This document shows positions 52,503 through 60,903 of a stretch of 64,000 nucleotides of DNA, piece by piece. The DNA is taken from assembly GCF_001485575.1 (NCBI RefSeq), contig NZ_BCNB01000006.1, positions 682,001 to 746,000 of the forward strand. The letters run 5' to 3'. The position numbers were made by a program, and so were the translations under genes. Under the pieces are notes generated by a model that was not told where the DNA came from, did no database searches, and saw nothing but the letters and a program-made list of their open reading frames with translations. Position 1 is the first letter of the stretch. Each line of letters opens with the position of its first letter. Source of the DNA: Haloarcula sp. CBA1127 (lineage in GTDB: Archaea; Halobacteriota; Halobacteria; Halobacteriales; Haloarculaceae).

Positions 52503-54581
52503 TTAATGCCCAGGATAATCCCGTTCGAACCGGTCGCCGATCTCGTCCGAGTCGATATGGATGAGTACCGGTCGACCATGCGGGCACGCCCACGGATTTT
52601 CACACTCGTCAAGGGCCGACAGGAGGTCCACCACGGACCCATCTGTAAGGGATGTGTTACCCGTAATCGAGGGGTAGCAGGCCATATCTGATAATAATTC
52701 GTCGGCAACCGCTTCGACAGTCTGTTTCGCTGCGTCTTCCCCAGTAACGAACTCCAACAACACGTCCCGAATGATCTCGGGGCCAGCGGCATCGGCGATG
52801 ATACCCGGAAGCGTCCGAACTTCCACAATTTCGTCACCCGTCCGCGCGGTGTGGAAACCGAGGCTTGCCAGTGCATCACTCCGGGCCTCAAAAACGGACA
52901 TTTCGCGGGCAGTGAGTTCGATTTCGACCGGGTCCGCTAACGCCTGCGTTGTCGTTTCGCCTTCGAAGCGTTGCTTTAGCCGTTCGTAGTTGATTCTTTC
53001 GTCAGCGGCGTGTTGGTCGATGAGAATTAACCCGTCGTCAAATTCGGCGACAATGTACGTGTCGTGTAGTTGCCCCAAGACTCGAAGGTCTGGGAACGTA
53101 TCGAACCCCGTTGTTTCGTGAGCATCTTCACCGCTCAGCGTCTTCTGGGTGTTCGGTTCGGTTGTAGTGGGAGACCGTTCCCGTTGTTCGTGTGGCGTCG
53201 ATGACGTTGTGGAGTCTGTGGTAGATGACTCCAAGCGGGAGGGTGGCGACGACTCGACAGTCGAATCCGACGACGGCTGAGACGGTGTAGCTGGCGTGTC
53301 TGAGGTATCCGTAGTTGATGTCGGTGAAGACTCAATTCGAGAGGACTCTGTAGAGTCTGACTGTCCCGTATCTCCTCTCTGTGCCGCCTCATCTGTTCTA
53401 TTCACCGTTCCCGTTGTATCGTCAGGCACCTCTGTATCGGCTGTCTCAGCGGCGGAATCAGCAGCGTTTTCAGAGACAGGCGACGGGTCAATCTCCGTCT
53501 GTTCAGGGGCGCTCCGACCGCGTGGAGCGGACGAGCGAAGAAGGCCCTCTTCTTGAAGTGCGTCTTCGACGGCGGTACGAACTTGTCGCTCGACGGCATC
53601 TGATTTAACCCATCTCACCTCCATTTTCCGGGGGTGGACGTTCACGTCCACGTCGCCTGCGGGGACATCCAGAAAGAGGACGGCGAAGGGGTAGCGGTCC
53701 GGCGCGATTTGGGTACCGTAGGCGTCGATAACGGCGTCCCGGACGGTACCGGCCCTGACGTAGCGACCGTTAACGTACGTCGAGAGGTACTCACGGCCGG
53801 CGCGATTCGTCTCGGGGTGGGACACGAGGCCGTGGACGCCGTTAAGCGGTCCATCGGGGAAACTGTCCGTCCCGTCGCCGCTCCCTGTTGCCTCCGAGCC
53901 TGCACTGACCGAAATCATCGACTCGGCGACTTCCCGGCCGTAGACGGACATTACTGTCTCGCGCAAGTCACCCTGGCCGGTCGTCGAGAACGTCTCACGG
54001 TCGCCGTGGGTCAGCGAGACCGCCACGTCCGGGTTAGCCAGCGCGTAGCTGGCGACGACGGTGTTGACATGCGCGAATTCCGTCGACTCCTGCTTGAGGT
54101 ATTTCCGGCGGGCTGGGACGTTATAGAAGAGGTCTTCGACCGCCATCGTCGTCCCCTCCGGACAGCCGGCGGGGCCGACTGCCGTGACGTCACCGCCTTC
54201 GAGTACCAGTTCGGTTCCCACGTCGCCGCCGCGGGGTCTGGTCCGTATCGTCAGCCGTGAGACCGCCCCGATCGCGTGCAGCGCCTCGCCGCGGAACCCG
54301 AGCGTTCCCACGCCACCCTCTAGATCTGCAATGTCGCGGATTTTCGACGTGGTGTGTTCCTCGACGGCCGTCTCGACAGCCTCGCGGTCCATCCCGACGC
54401 CGTCGTCCGTGACGCGAATCCCGTCGGTTCCGCCGGCTTCGACGACGACATCGACCCGGCTTGCGTCGGCGTCGATCGCGTTCTCGACCAGTTCCTTGAC
54501 GACGGAGGCCGGTCGCTCGACCACCTCGCCGGCTGCGATGCGTTCGACGGTCTGGTCGTCGAGTCGCTGGATATCGGTCAT
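52503..54581 (-). CDS. mutL: DNA mismatch repair protein MutL (host N-terminal part fused to element-borne C-terminal part)
   Basis: The protein has 692 residues. The N-terminal GHKL ATPase has ENAIDA near residue 33, DDGVGM near 58, TSKI near 78 and GFRGEAL near 93. The acidic linker spans about 340-490. The C-terminal dimerization and endonuclease domain has DQHAADERINYE near residue 522 and ACPHGRP near 664. The 5' part (to about residue 320) uses GC-rich host codons. The remainder uses more A/T-rich codons and differs clearly from the displaced host version at 47329. MutL couples mismatch recognition by MutS to strand incision. The enzyme looks complete and functional. Confidence 0.9.
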   Translation of the reverse strand: MTDIQRLDDQTVERIAAGEVVERPASVVKELVENAIDADASRVDVVVEAGGTDGIRVTDDGVGMDREAVETAVEEHTTSKIRDIADLEGGVGTLGFRGEALHAIGAVSRLTIRTRPRGGDVGTELVLEGGDVTAVGPAGCPEGTTMAVEDLFYNVPARRKYLKQESTEFAHVNTVVASYALANPDVAVSLTHGDRETFSTTGQGDLRETVMSVYGREVAESMISVSAGSEATGSGDGTDSFPDGPLNGVHGLVSHPETNRAGREYLSTYVNGRYVRAGTVRDAVIDAYGTQIAPDRYPFAVLFLDVPAGDVDVNVHPRKMEVRWVKSDAVERQVRTAVEDALQEEGLLRSSAPRGRSAPEQTEIDPSPVSENAADSAAETADTEVPDDTTGTVNRTDEAAQRGDTGQSDSTESSRIESSPTSTTDTSDTPATPSQPSSDSTVESSPPSRLESSTTDSTTSSTPHEQRERSPTTTEPNTQKTLSGEDAHETTGFDTFPDLRVLGQLHDTYIVAEFDDGLILIDQHAADERINYERLKQRFEGETTTQALADPVEIELTAREMSVFEARSDALASLGFHTARTGDEIVEVRTLPGIIADAAGPEIIRDVLLEFVTGEDAAKQTVEAVADELLSDMACYPSITGNTSLTDGSVVDLLSALDECENPWACPHGRPVLIHIDSDEIGDRFERDYPGH
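53617..53621. other. Right edge of the element (attR-like site in mutL)
   Basis: ACCTC here marks the point in mutL where GC-rich host coding sequence changes to the more divergent element copy. On the minus strand it reads GAAAATGGAGGTGAGA. It is the partner of the left edge at 48518. Confidence 0.5.
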
Positions 54582-54715
54582 ACGTGCCTCCGCATGTGAT
54601 TGCGACCAGCTAACGGGCGGAGCGACTTGATACTGTCTGCCCTCGTCGCGCCTATCAGTCTGATCATGAAAATAGTTAACATAACACAGTCATGAGCCTC
54701 GCATGGTGACGACCC

Positions 54716-54859
54716 ATGTGCCACCACAGAGAACGCTCTTGGACCGAAGCGACGGCGGACGACGAGGCGACTGACGAGGACGAGGAGGAGCTGCCATCCT
54801 TCCTTAACGAGGAAGCGTCCGAAACCGAGGTGCTGACCGACGGCGGCGACGAGGCGTAG
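54716..54859 (+). CDS. Small acidic protein beginning MCHHRERSW
   Basis: The protein has 47 residues. It starts with a Cys-His-His cluster (MCHHRERSWTE) and continues as an acidic, disordered chain (DEATDEDEEELPSFLNEEAS). From memory, short proteins with this start are common in haloarchaea, but their role is unknown. The ATG is 134 bp from the mutL start in the opposite direction. It is too short to be certain without homologues. Confidence 0.5.
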   Translation: MCHHRERSWTEATADDEATDEDEEELPSFLNEEASETEVLTDGGDEA

Positions 54860-54979
54860 CAGGGTTTCCCCTCGGCAGCGGTGTTGGCAAACCAGCCGTT
54901 TTTTGACGTGTGTGAGGACCACAAACCCGATAGCTAAAGTACGCTCGCCGTCAGTCGCCACTATCCTGTGGACCTCGAC

Positions 54980-56236
54980 ATGGAACAATACGACCAACTT
55001 TACCGGCTCTACAAGAGCGTAGACACGACGACGCTGCGCGGCTATCAGGAGTTCGTCGACCTGTTTCCCCCGCTCAGCTCGACCGTCGCGCTGGAACAGT
55101 GGGAAACCGCCAGTGACCGCCTCGACGCTCTCAAATCGGATATCACTGCCGAGTTTCCCGGGACCGGCGAGACCTACGCAGAAATCGCGGCCCGGCTGAC
55201 CCGTGACGAGGCCTTTACCGCGCTCGATCTCTACTCGAAGTACGACCGGTCGGTGAACGTTCTGGTACTGGACGTCGACGAGACGCTCCGGTCGGCCGGC
55301 GACACCGACAACGAAATCCCCCGCGATACGCTATATCTCCTGACGCAGTTCCACGAAGCGGGCGTCCCAATCGTCGTCTGTACCGGCCAGACCCTGGAGA
55401 ACGTCAAGGGGTTCATGATACAGGGGCTGGGCAACGACCTCGTTTCCTCCGGACAGATGAGCATCGTCTATGAGTCCGGTAACGGCGTATTCACGCCCAA
55501 ACACGGCCAGGACACGAAGCGGCTCCTCTATGAACGCCTTGACGGCGCGGTCGTGGACGTGTTCGAAACTGTCCGCCGGCGGGTCCTCTCAGAGGCCCCC
55601 GACGCCGTTGGCAAGCGCTGTCATCTCCAGGGCAACGAGTTCAATGTCACGCTGAAACCCAACGCCGAGGTCGGCAGCGACAACGCCGTCGAAGTCATCG
55701 ACGAATCGCTGTGCTACCTCTGTGGGCTGGTCGGCGACGCCATCGCCGCGCAGGTTGACGCCGAGGTTGACGACCCTGCAGGCTACGCACGGGCCTACTT
55801 CAGCCGCGACCCGGAGATTCTGGACGTGCTGGAGGCCGGCGGTCTGTCGACTAACGCCGACATTGCGGACGCACCCGAAGCGTTCCGCGACGTTCTCGAA
55901 CGTGTCGACCTGGGCTACTACGAGGGCGACGCGGCCGAACTCGTGAGTCTCGAACTGGACAAGTCTGCCGGCGTCGAGGAGGCTTTCGACGTGCTGGGCA
56001 TCGACGACCCGTTCGCACTCGTGATGGGCGACAGCAAGAGCGACCTGCGGGTGATGCGCTGGGTCGACGACAACGACGCCGGTATCGCCGCCGCTCCCGC
56101 CCATTCCTCGCCCGACGTACTCGATCACGTCAGTTCGCGAGACGATCTGGTGTACGAGGCTGGCGATGCCAGCACGGTGCTGCGGACGATCTACGGTATC
56201 GGCCTTGTTGAGCAACTGGACGAGCAGGGGGAGTGA
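54980..56236 (+). CDS. HAD-superfamily hydrolase-like protein
   Basis: The protein has 418 residues from the ATG at 54980; a GTG at 54968 is also in frame. A helical N-terminal region (about 1-90) precedes the HAD core: VLVLDVDETLRSAGD near residue 95 (motif I), VVCTGQTLENVKGF (motif II), and VMGDSKSDLRVMRWVDD (motif IV) near residue 350. The large cap lies between. HAD enzymes transfer phosphate with an Asp nucleophile. The substrate is unknown. It does not match common sucrose- or trehalose-phosphatase patterns closely. Confidence 0.72.
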   Translation: MEQYDQLYRLYKSVDTTTLRGYQEFVDLFPPLSSTVALEQWETASDRLDALKSDITAEFPGTGETYAEIAARLTRDEAFTALDLYSKYDRSVNVLVLDVDETLRSAGDTDNEIPRDTLYLLTQFHEAGVPIVVCTGQTLENVKGFMIQGLGNDLVSSGQMSIVYESGNGVFTPKHGQDTKRLLYERLDGAVVDVFETVRRRVLSEAPDAVGKRCHLQGNEFNVTLKPNAEVGSDNAVEVIDESLCYLCGLVGDAIAAQVDAEVDDPAGYARAYFSRDPEILDVLEAGGLSTNADIADAPEAFRDVLERVDLGYYEGDAAELVSLELDKSAGVEEAFDVLGIDDPFALVMGDSKSDLRVMRWVDDNDAGIAAAPAHSSPDVLDHVSSRDDLVYEAGDASTVLRTIYGIGLVEQLDEQGE

Positions 56237-56248
56237 GCTGACGCCGTT

Positions 56249-57106
56249 CTACGTGTTGACCTCGGCTTTGCCGCTGCGGTGATGTTCGGGCCACTCGCCA
56301 GCCGACGGTGATTGCGGGTCGATATCCGCGACGAACCGCATCGTCGTGATATTGAGTACGAGTCCTAGAAGTCCGCCGCCCACGATTCCGATGGTGAGGC
56401 CGACCGCGGGAACGTTGACGACGACAGCGGTCGCCACCGCTGAGACGGGCAAAACGAATCCCACGTAGCAGACTGTGTAGGCGAGGTACGCTCCGCCGTC
56501 GACGGCCAGTTTGTACGAGCCCCGAGCTGCCGCCAGCAGGCCGGTTTCGCGCAACACGATCAGATACGGCGTCGCCCAGAAGAGATACCCGACGGCCAGC
56601 ACCAGTGGCACGAAGATGAAGATGGCTCCGAGAACCACTCCACTGTGGCCGATCCCATCGACACCGGCTCTGCTTAGCACGAACGGCACGATGAACAGAT
56701 ACGGCAGCACGGTTACCGCAAGAAACGGGAGGAAATGGGTCCTAGCGTTCGCGGCGAAGTCGTCCTCACGGTCGACAAGGCCAGCGGCGATAGCGCCGAA
56801 GTAGCCCGCGCTCAGGCCGGCACGCAAGAGAATCGCCACGGGGGCGGCCACAACGGCGAACGGGAGTGACAGCGGGAGGCTAGTGCTTACCGGCGCCCCG
56901 GTGCTGGGCGGGTCAACGAACTGCCAGATAGTCACGACGGACGCGGGGACACTGATACTGATACCGATGTGGACTCCGTCGTAAGCGAGTACTTGCCGGA
57001 TACTATCGGTCTGCATGACCGCCAGCAGTATCGGGACCAGTGCCAGCGGCAGCTGTTCGCGCGCTCGCTGCCACCCATCAGCCAGCCGAACGGTGAACGG
57101 CGGCAT
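56249..57106 (-). CDS. Multi-pass membrane protein, haloarchaeal
   Basis: The protein has 285 residues starting MPPFTVRLADGWQRAREQL (ATG at 57106). Six to seven hydrophobic segments are spread from about 20 to 255. From memory it resembles a haloarchaeal family of multi-pass proteins with no assigned function. The loop after the second segment contains VDREDDFAANARTHFLPFL. It converges with the HAD gene with 12 bp between stops. No transport motif was recognised. Confidence 0.55.
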   Translation of the reverse strand: MPPFTVRLADGWQRAREQLPLALVPILLAVMQTDSIRQVLAYDGVHIGISISVPASVVTIWQFVDPPSTGAPVSTSLPLSLPFAVVAAPVAILLRAGLSAGYFGAIAAGLVDREDDFAANARTHFLPFLAVTVLPYLFIVPFVLSRAGVDGIGHSGVVLGAIFIFVPLVLAVGYLFWATPYLIVLRETGLLAAARGSYKLAVDGGAYLAYTVCYVGFVLPVSAVATAVVVNVPAVGLTIGIVGGGLLGLVLNITTMRFVADIDPQSPSAGEWPEHHRSGKAEVNT

Positions 57107-57308
57107 CAATCGCGGTCCCTTGCAGACCCCGTCTGATTGGTTGCCACGCCGTGTGGCGTCTGCAGGGCCGTCGGTTTGAGGCGTCGCTGTGCGGCGCTCG
57201 TGCAGGTAGTGGAGGGCATCAGCTCAGATATCCGTACACGCAATAATATGCGTTCTGATGATTCTCACTCCACCCAACAGTTAGGCCGCCGCCGACCGAA
57301 CTGCCCCC

Positions 57309-57815
57309 ATGAGTCTCGATAACGTGTTCGGGCAGGTGCCGGACCCGCAGTCGTACTCCTTCCCGGACTACTCGCTCCCGCAGGGCGACCCCGTCAAACC
57401 CATCGCGCTGACCGACGACGAACTGACGGCGCTGCTCGACCTGTACGACGCCTTCAGTGCCGTGGACCCGACGGGTATGGATTCGAACCCCTTCCTGCGG
57501 GCGACGAGCGAGTTCCTCCAGCAGACGCTCGGTGCGCCGCTCACACGACCCGATGAGCAACTGAACGACGATATCGCCGGTCTGCTCAACGACTTTTCGG
57601 ACGACATCGGTGGGCAGTCGATGGGCGTCGTCGACGCGACACCGGCCCACCACCGGACGCTGTACTTCTTCCTGACAAGCTGTAAAGCGTATCACATGGC
57701 CCCGCATCTGCGGTTCGACCCCGACCCGGCCGCCGTCGAGACGCTGTACGCGGTGTACAAACGAGTGACCAATCAGGCGTTCTACCTCAAGCGGCCGAAG
57801 AGCGTGCTTGAGTGA
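57309..57815 (+). CDS. Conserved haloarchaeal protein
   Basis: The protein has 168 residues, MSLDNVFGQVPDPQSYSFPD onwards, helical and acidic. A conserved-looking centre contains DATPAHHRTLYFFLTSCKAYHM, and the C-terminus ends KRVTNQAFYLKRPKSVLE. No known domain is recognised. It probably shares a transcript with the small gene that follows. The 199-bp gap ahead includes AATAATATGCGTTC, a possible promoter. Confidence 0.6.
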   Translation: MSLDNVFGQVPDPQSYSFPDYSLPQGDPVKPIALTDDELTALLDLYDAFSAVDPTGMDSNPFLRATSEFLQQTLGAPLTRPDEQLNDDIAGLLNDFSDDIGGQSMGVVDATPAHHRTLYFFLTSCKAYHMAPHLRFDPDPAAVETLYAVYKRVTNQAFYLKRPKSVLE

Positions 57816-57879
57816 CTGCCGGCGCATGCCCGGCGGACGCTCCGGTCCGTTTATCGGGGAGCGAGGTAAACTGCCGCCA

Positions 57880-58080
57880 ATGACAACCGACCAGCCCGAA
57901 ATTCCGGTCGTGTGCGAGGAGTGCGGGACGCGGACATCGGTCGCCTTCGAGGATGTCGAGGACGCCGTCGCGCGCCACAACGAGCAGCTTCACGACGGCG
58001 AACCGGTCGCTGAGGTCGACCCCGACGTACTGGAAGAACTCGCCGACCGTCTGGCAAAGGACATCGGCTTGCTGGAATAG
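57880..58080 (+). CDS. Small CxxC-type protein
   Basis: The protein has 66 residues from the ATG at 57880; upstream in-frame sequence looks unlike coding. It has one CEECG near residue 12 and a helical C-terminus (VLEELADRLAKDIGLLE). The single pair of cysteines would need a partner or be redox-active. It follows the gene at 57309 by 64 bp. Function unknown. Confidence 0.6.
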   Translation: MTTDQPEIPVVCEECGTRTSVAFEDVEDAVARHNEQLHDGEPVAEVDPDVLEELADRLAKDIGLLE

Positions 58081-58094
58081 TCCGCTGTCCAGCG

Positions 58095-58544
58095 TCAGTC
58101 GTCCAGTGGGAGCCGCTCGTAGGCCTCTCGATCAGCGCCGGCGGCAAGCGTTCGCGGCCGCAGTCGGCAGACGTTCTTCACGGTTCGCGGGCCGAGCACG
58201 CGGGGTGAGACGAACCGCGGTCGCCCCGTCTCAGTTCCGGGGCCATCGCCTAGCGCGAGCACCGCGCCGTTGAGATCGGCGAGCGGGATACACGCCAGGT
58301 CGCCGTTCGCCGATTCGAACTGGACGTGGGTCGTATCGCCGGGCATCGACGCCGCCTCTAACAGTTCGAACACGGCGATACCGGTGTACTCCCGTTCGAT
58401 ACGGTCGCCGGAGGCACACTCGAATGCGACCGGTCCGGAGATGACATCGAACGGGAGTCGCTCGGGTGCCACGTCCCAAGGGAGCAATATCGGGTCAGCC
58501 CCGTCGATGCGGACCGTTGGCCGTCCCACCGGCGTCTGTGCCAT
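58095..58544 (-). CDS. Sulfite oxidase-like molybdopterin-binding domain protein
   Basis: The protein has 149 residues from the ATG at 58544 (MAQTPVGRPTVRIDGADPI). VAPERLPFDVISGPVAFECASGDR and EYTGIAVFELLEAASMPGDT match the oxidoreductase molybdopterin-binding fold seen in YedY/SUOX proteins, but only part of the domain is present. The usual catalytic Cys is not obvious (FECASGDR holds one). It may be a non-catalytic relative. It is monocistronic by position. Confidence 0.6.
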   Translation of the reverse strand: MAQTPVGRPTVRIDGADPILLPWDVAPERLPFDVISGPVAFECASGDRIEREYTGIAVFELLEAASMPGDTTHVQFESANGDLACIPLADLNGAVLALGDGPGTETGRPRFVSPRVLGPRTVKNVCRLRPRTLAAGADREAYERLPLDD

Positions 58545-58613
58545 ACGTATCTTTTCCACCTGAGGACCTTCAGCGGTTCGGGACGGCCGTCATTCGCCAC
58601 CCACATCCGACTC

Positions 58614-58925
58614 TCACTCCCGAGAGTGGAGCGAGTACGCGATAAAGAGGACGCCGACGAACTGGAAGGCACGCGTGACGAGTGTCAGCGGTTGCTGGAA
58701 CTGGCTGTCGAGCAGGCCCTGTCGAAGAAGGACTGAGCCGGCGAACGCGACGACGAAGGCCACCGCTGTGAGGCAGAACAGCCCGACAGAGAGGTACTGC
58801 ATCGCACGGCTATTGTGTCGCCGATACCCCCGATAGGCTTGGTAGCCGACGTACCCACCCAATACTGTCGAGCCAAACGCCAGGGCTGTGATGAGCCAGT
58901 TCATGAGCGTCTCGATGGCGACCAT
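58614..58925 (-). CDS. Small three-helix membrane protein paired with an HTH regulator
   Basis: The protein has 103 residues with three predicted membrane helices (about 9-27, 44-66 and 82-100). It starts immediately after the stop codon of the HTH gene at 58927, so the two form an operon. From memory such HTH plus membrane pairs (DUF7521-like) are frequent in haloarchaea and may form signal-sensing modules. The precise function is unknown. Confidence 0.65.
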   Translation of the reverse strand: MVAIETLMNWLITALAFGSTVLGGYVGYQAYRGYRRHNSRAMQYLSVGLFCLTAVAFVVAFAGSVLLRQGLLDSQFQQPLTLVTRAFQFVGVLFIAYSLHSRE

Positions 58926-58926
58926 G

Positions 58927-59298
58927 TCAGAGATTCTCCCACATTTTTGTGAATCGGTCCGCGGTGTCCTGTTCGTCCTGTCCTGGGAATGCCGGCGGTT
59001 CGGCCCGCTCGATTTCGGTTTCGAAGTCACCCTCAGCAAGCGCCAGCGAGAACTCCGAGAGCGTGGCAGCGAACACGCTGTAGTCGTTGCCGCCCGTCTC
59101 TATCTGGGTCTGTTCCTCGATGAGGCCGTACTCCTGAAGCCACTCGACCCGTCTGTACACGGTCGGTTGTGACATCTCACACTGGTCGGCGAGCTGTTTC
59201 GCGGACATGGGTTTGACACTCGTTGCTGCGAGGATGTCCCGGGCGTACTCGTCACTGAGCAGGTCGAGGATGTCGCCCACGGCCGGGTCCTCACTCAC
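58927..59298 (-). CDS. Winged-helix HTH transcriptional regulator
   Basis: The protein has 123 residues from the GTG at 59298; a TTG at 59310 is also in frame. The winged helix runs from EDPAVGDILDLLSDEYARD through PMSAKQLADQCEMSQPTVYRRVEWLQ to LIEEQTQIETGG, an ArsR/PadR-like pattern with the recognition helix PTVYRRVEW. The C-terminus is acidic and flexible. It is paired with a membrane protein (58614). The short AT-rich stretch ahead on the minus strand (CCTTTTATTC) is a likely promoter. Confidence 0.8.
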   Translation of the reverse strand: MSEDPAVGDILDLLSDEYARDILAATSVKPMSAKQLADQCEMSQPTVYRRVEWLQEYGLIEEQTQIETGGNDYSVFAATLSEFSLALAEGDFETEIERAEPPAFPGQDEQDTADRFTKMWENL

Positions 59299-59310
59299 GT
59301 ACTGGACCAA

Positions 59311-59660
59311 CGCCCCGTCCCCGAATAAAAGGTCCCGTCAGTTTCCGAGTCAGAAGTCAGCCGCGTCATAGAAGGGCGCAGTGTCAGCGGAGACCGGCGG
59401 GGTCAGGGCACCGCCTTTGGGCGAAGGTGGGGCGAGGTAGGGGACCAGTTCGCGGGCGGCCTGGCCCACATTCCTCCCAGGGTGGCAGCCCTGGGAACCA
59501 TAGGGCACTGTGGTGGACAGACAGCGGCCATCGCCGGAGGGCGCTGGTGGCACGGTGTTGTCAGGGCCGCTGCACTCGAATTGAGGAGCGGTTCCATAAT
59601 ATAACGTGCAGTCGAACTTCTGACCCAGAAAACGGCGGCTTGATATGCCAGCGTGGGTGT
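59311..59660 (-). other. Noncoding or weakly coding stretch with strong inverted repeats (possible structured RNA)
   Basis: The 350-bp gap holds two perfect inverted repeats: TCCCAGGG-6-CCCTGGGA (59475-59496) and CAGCGGCC-35-GGCCGCTG (59522-59572). On the minus strand TTATATTATGG (about 59595-59603) could be a TATA box for a transcript starting near 59572, whose first hairpin would then be the larger repeat. A 104-codon open frame also exists on the minus strand (59350-59664), but its translation (rich in Cys, Pro and Gly with low acidity) does not look haloarchaeal. Either a folded RNA or a decayed sequence is possible. Confidence 0.4.
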
Positions 59661-60842
59661 TCACTCGCCGCCGGGACAGCCGATTGACCGGCCGACCGTG
59701 ACGAGTCGGTCCGCGGACACACCCTCACCGCGAACGGTGTATCGGTAGCGCTCACAGCTCCACGACACTGATGTTGTCAGCCCGTAGCTGACCTGTGCCG
59801 GTTGCCCGTCGATTGTCACCGCTCCGCTGGCGTTATCCCCGACACCCGGCCGGTCGTACTTGGCAACGGTGATCAGACTGGTCCGGTTCATGTAGCGGAG
59901 GCCGACGCTGTGTATCCGTCCCCGCGTCTGCGTCGCGTAGGTCAGTTCGTACCCCGGCGGGATGTCGGGCTCCGGAACCTGGATCTCGGTGTCGGCTTCG
60001 AGTGCACCGACCGACTCGTAGGTCTGGCTCTCCGGCGTTTCTGGGACAGTGACAGTCGTGTTCTCCGGGAAGTTGGGCGTAAACACGTCCTCGGACACAC
60101 CGGTGTCATAGGTGACGTCCGTGTGCGTCGTCGTCACGACTGTTCGCTCACCGTCGGCTGTCCACGCAGTGCGCTTTTTCACCGGGAAGAACTGCTCTGT
60201 GTCCACCCAGACCGTCTGCTCGTAGGCCGCTGTATCGTCTTTCGGTGCCACGTGGATGACGTAGGCTTCACGCCCGTCGATTGATTCAGTACCGCGGTAG
60301 CTGACAGTCATCGAGCTGGCAGCCACGGTTGGCCGCTGTTCGCCGCGAGGAACGACGGGCAGCGGCTCAACTGACCGTGAATCCGCCGTGTCGGCTGCCG
60401 TGGACATATTGAGATTCGCAAACAGGCGATGTAGCCGCTCGCCCTGCTCTGACCCGGTCCTGCTGAGAGAGATGCGTGTCGCCTTCGCGCGGCGCTGGTC
60501 GTACAGCCACAGTGTCGACCCGTTCGACACCCGGCGGTCGTATCGCTCGACGGTGCTGTTGACGACCGCCAGCCGTTTCTTCTGGGTCCCCGGCTGGAGC
60601 GCGGCGTCGTAGGTCGTCCGGCTCGCAACTGTCCCGTTCCGGGTAATCGTCGTCGTCTGTGTCGCGTTGACGCCGTCTATCGACTGGTAGCGTTGTTGCA
60701 CGTCAGCGTCGATCTGGGGCTGATCGGCGGTTCCGGTACTCGCGAACGCAAGCGACCAAATCGAAACAGCCAGTACACCAACGACGACTACCGTCGCGAT
60801 GGTAAGCACCAGTCGTTCCGATGTGAGGTGGCGAGTGGCCAT
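59661..60842 (-). CDS. Secreted LolA/RseB-like protein
   Basis: The protein has 393 residues starting MATRHLTSERLVLTIATVVV with one N-terminal membrane segment (about 10-32). The body has the antiparallel beta features of LolA/MucB-like proteins: QTTTITRNGTVASRTTY, SRRRAKATRI-like basic turns, and GREAYVIHVAPKD. The C-terminal part includes two more beta blocks and ends with two Cys (SWSCERYRYTV, GRSIGCPGGE). It may bind a lipid or be a surface sensor. It has a truncated tandem paralogue immediately upstream. Confidence 0.65.
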   Translation of the reverse strand: MATRHLTSERLVLTIATVVVVGVLAVSIWSLAFASTGTADQPQIDADVQQRYQSIDGVNATQTTTITRNGTVASRTTYDAALQPGTQKKRLAVVNSTVERYDRRVSNGSTLWLYDQRRAKATRISLSRTGSEQGERLHRLFANLNMSTAADTADSRSVEPLPVVPRGEQRPTVAASSMTVSYRGTESIDGREAYVIHVAPKDDTAAYEQTVWVDTEQFFPVKKRTAWTADGERTVVTTTHTDVTYDTGVSEDVFTPNFPENTTVTVPETPESQTYESVGALEADTEIQVPEPDIPPGYELTYATQTRGRIHSVGLRYMNRTSLITVAKYDRPGVGDNASGAVTIDGQPAQVSYGLTTSVSWSCERYRYTVRGEGVSADRLVTVGRSIGCPGGE

Positions 60843-60903
60843 ATATCAGGTTACCGGAAGTGGGGAGCTGCCCGACTGTGTTCGGTCTGTCTGAGCGACA
60901 ATA

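Larger units (their letters stand above)
48518..53621. mobile_element. ~5.1-kb integrative element inserted in mutL
   Basis: The element is bounded by the two copies of the mutL 3' part. It contains a plus-strand integrase locus (48774-51177), two minus-strand genes (51205-52476), and a diverged mutL 3' segment (52503 to about 53617) joined in frame to the host 5' part. At both edges the mutL homology begins at K(L/M)EVR, and the two edges share GAGGT (ACCTC on the plus strand) plus scattered matches, so the crossover is near it. Base composition is more AT-rich inside (especially 51.2-52.5 kb). No replication or capsid genes are seen. It appears to be a minimal integrative element rather than a full virus. 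Confidence 0.85.

Noticed and set aside
59311-59660. RNase P RNA or SRP RNA
   Set aside because: I looked for the GAGGAAAGTC-type box of RNase P and the helix 8 motif of SRP RNA on both strands and found neither.
59350-59664. A 104-codon minus-strand frame as a real gene
   Set aside because: Low acidity and Cys/Pro/Gly-rich translation with inverted repeats in the DNA. Kept as a possible noncoding structure instead.
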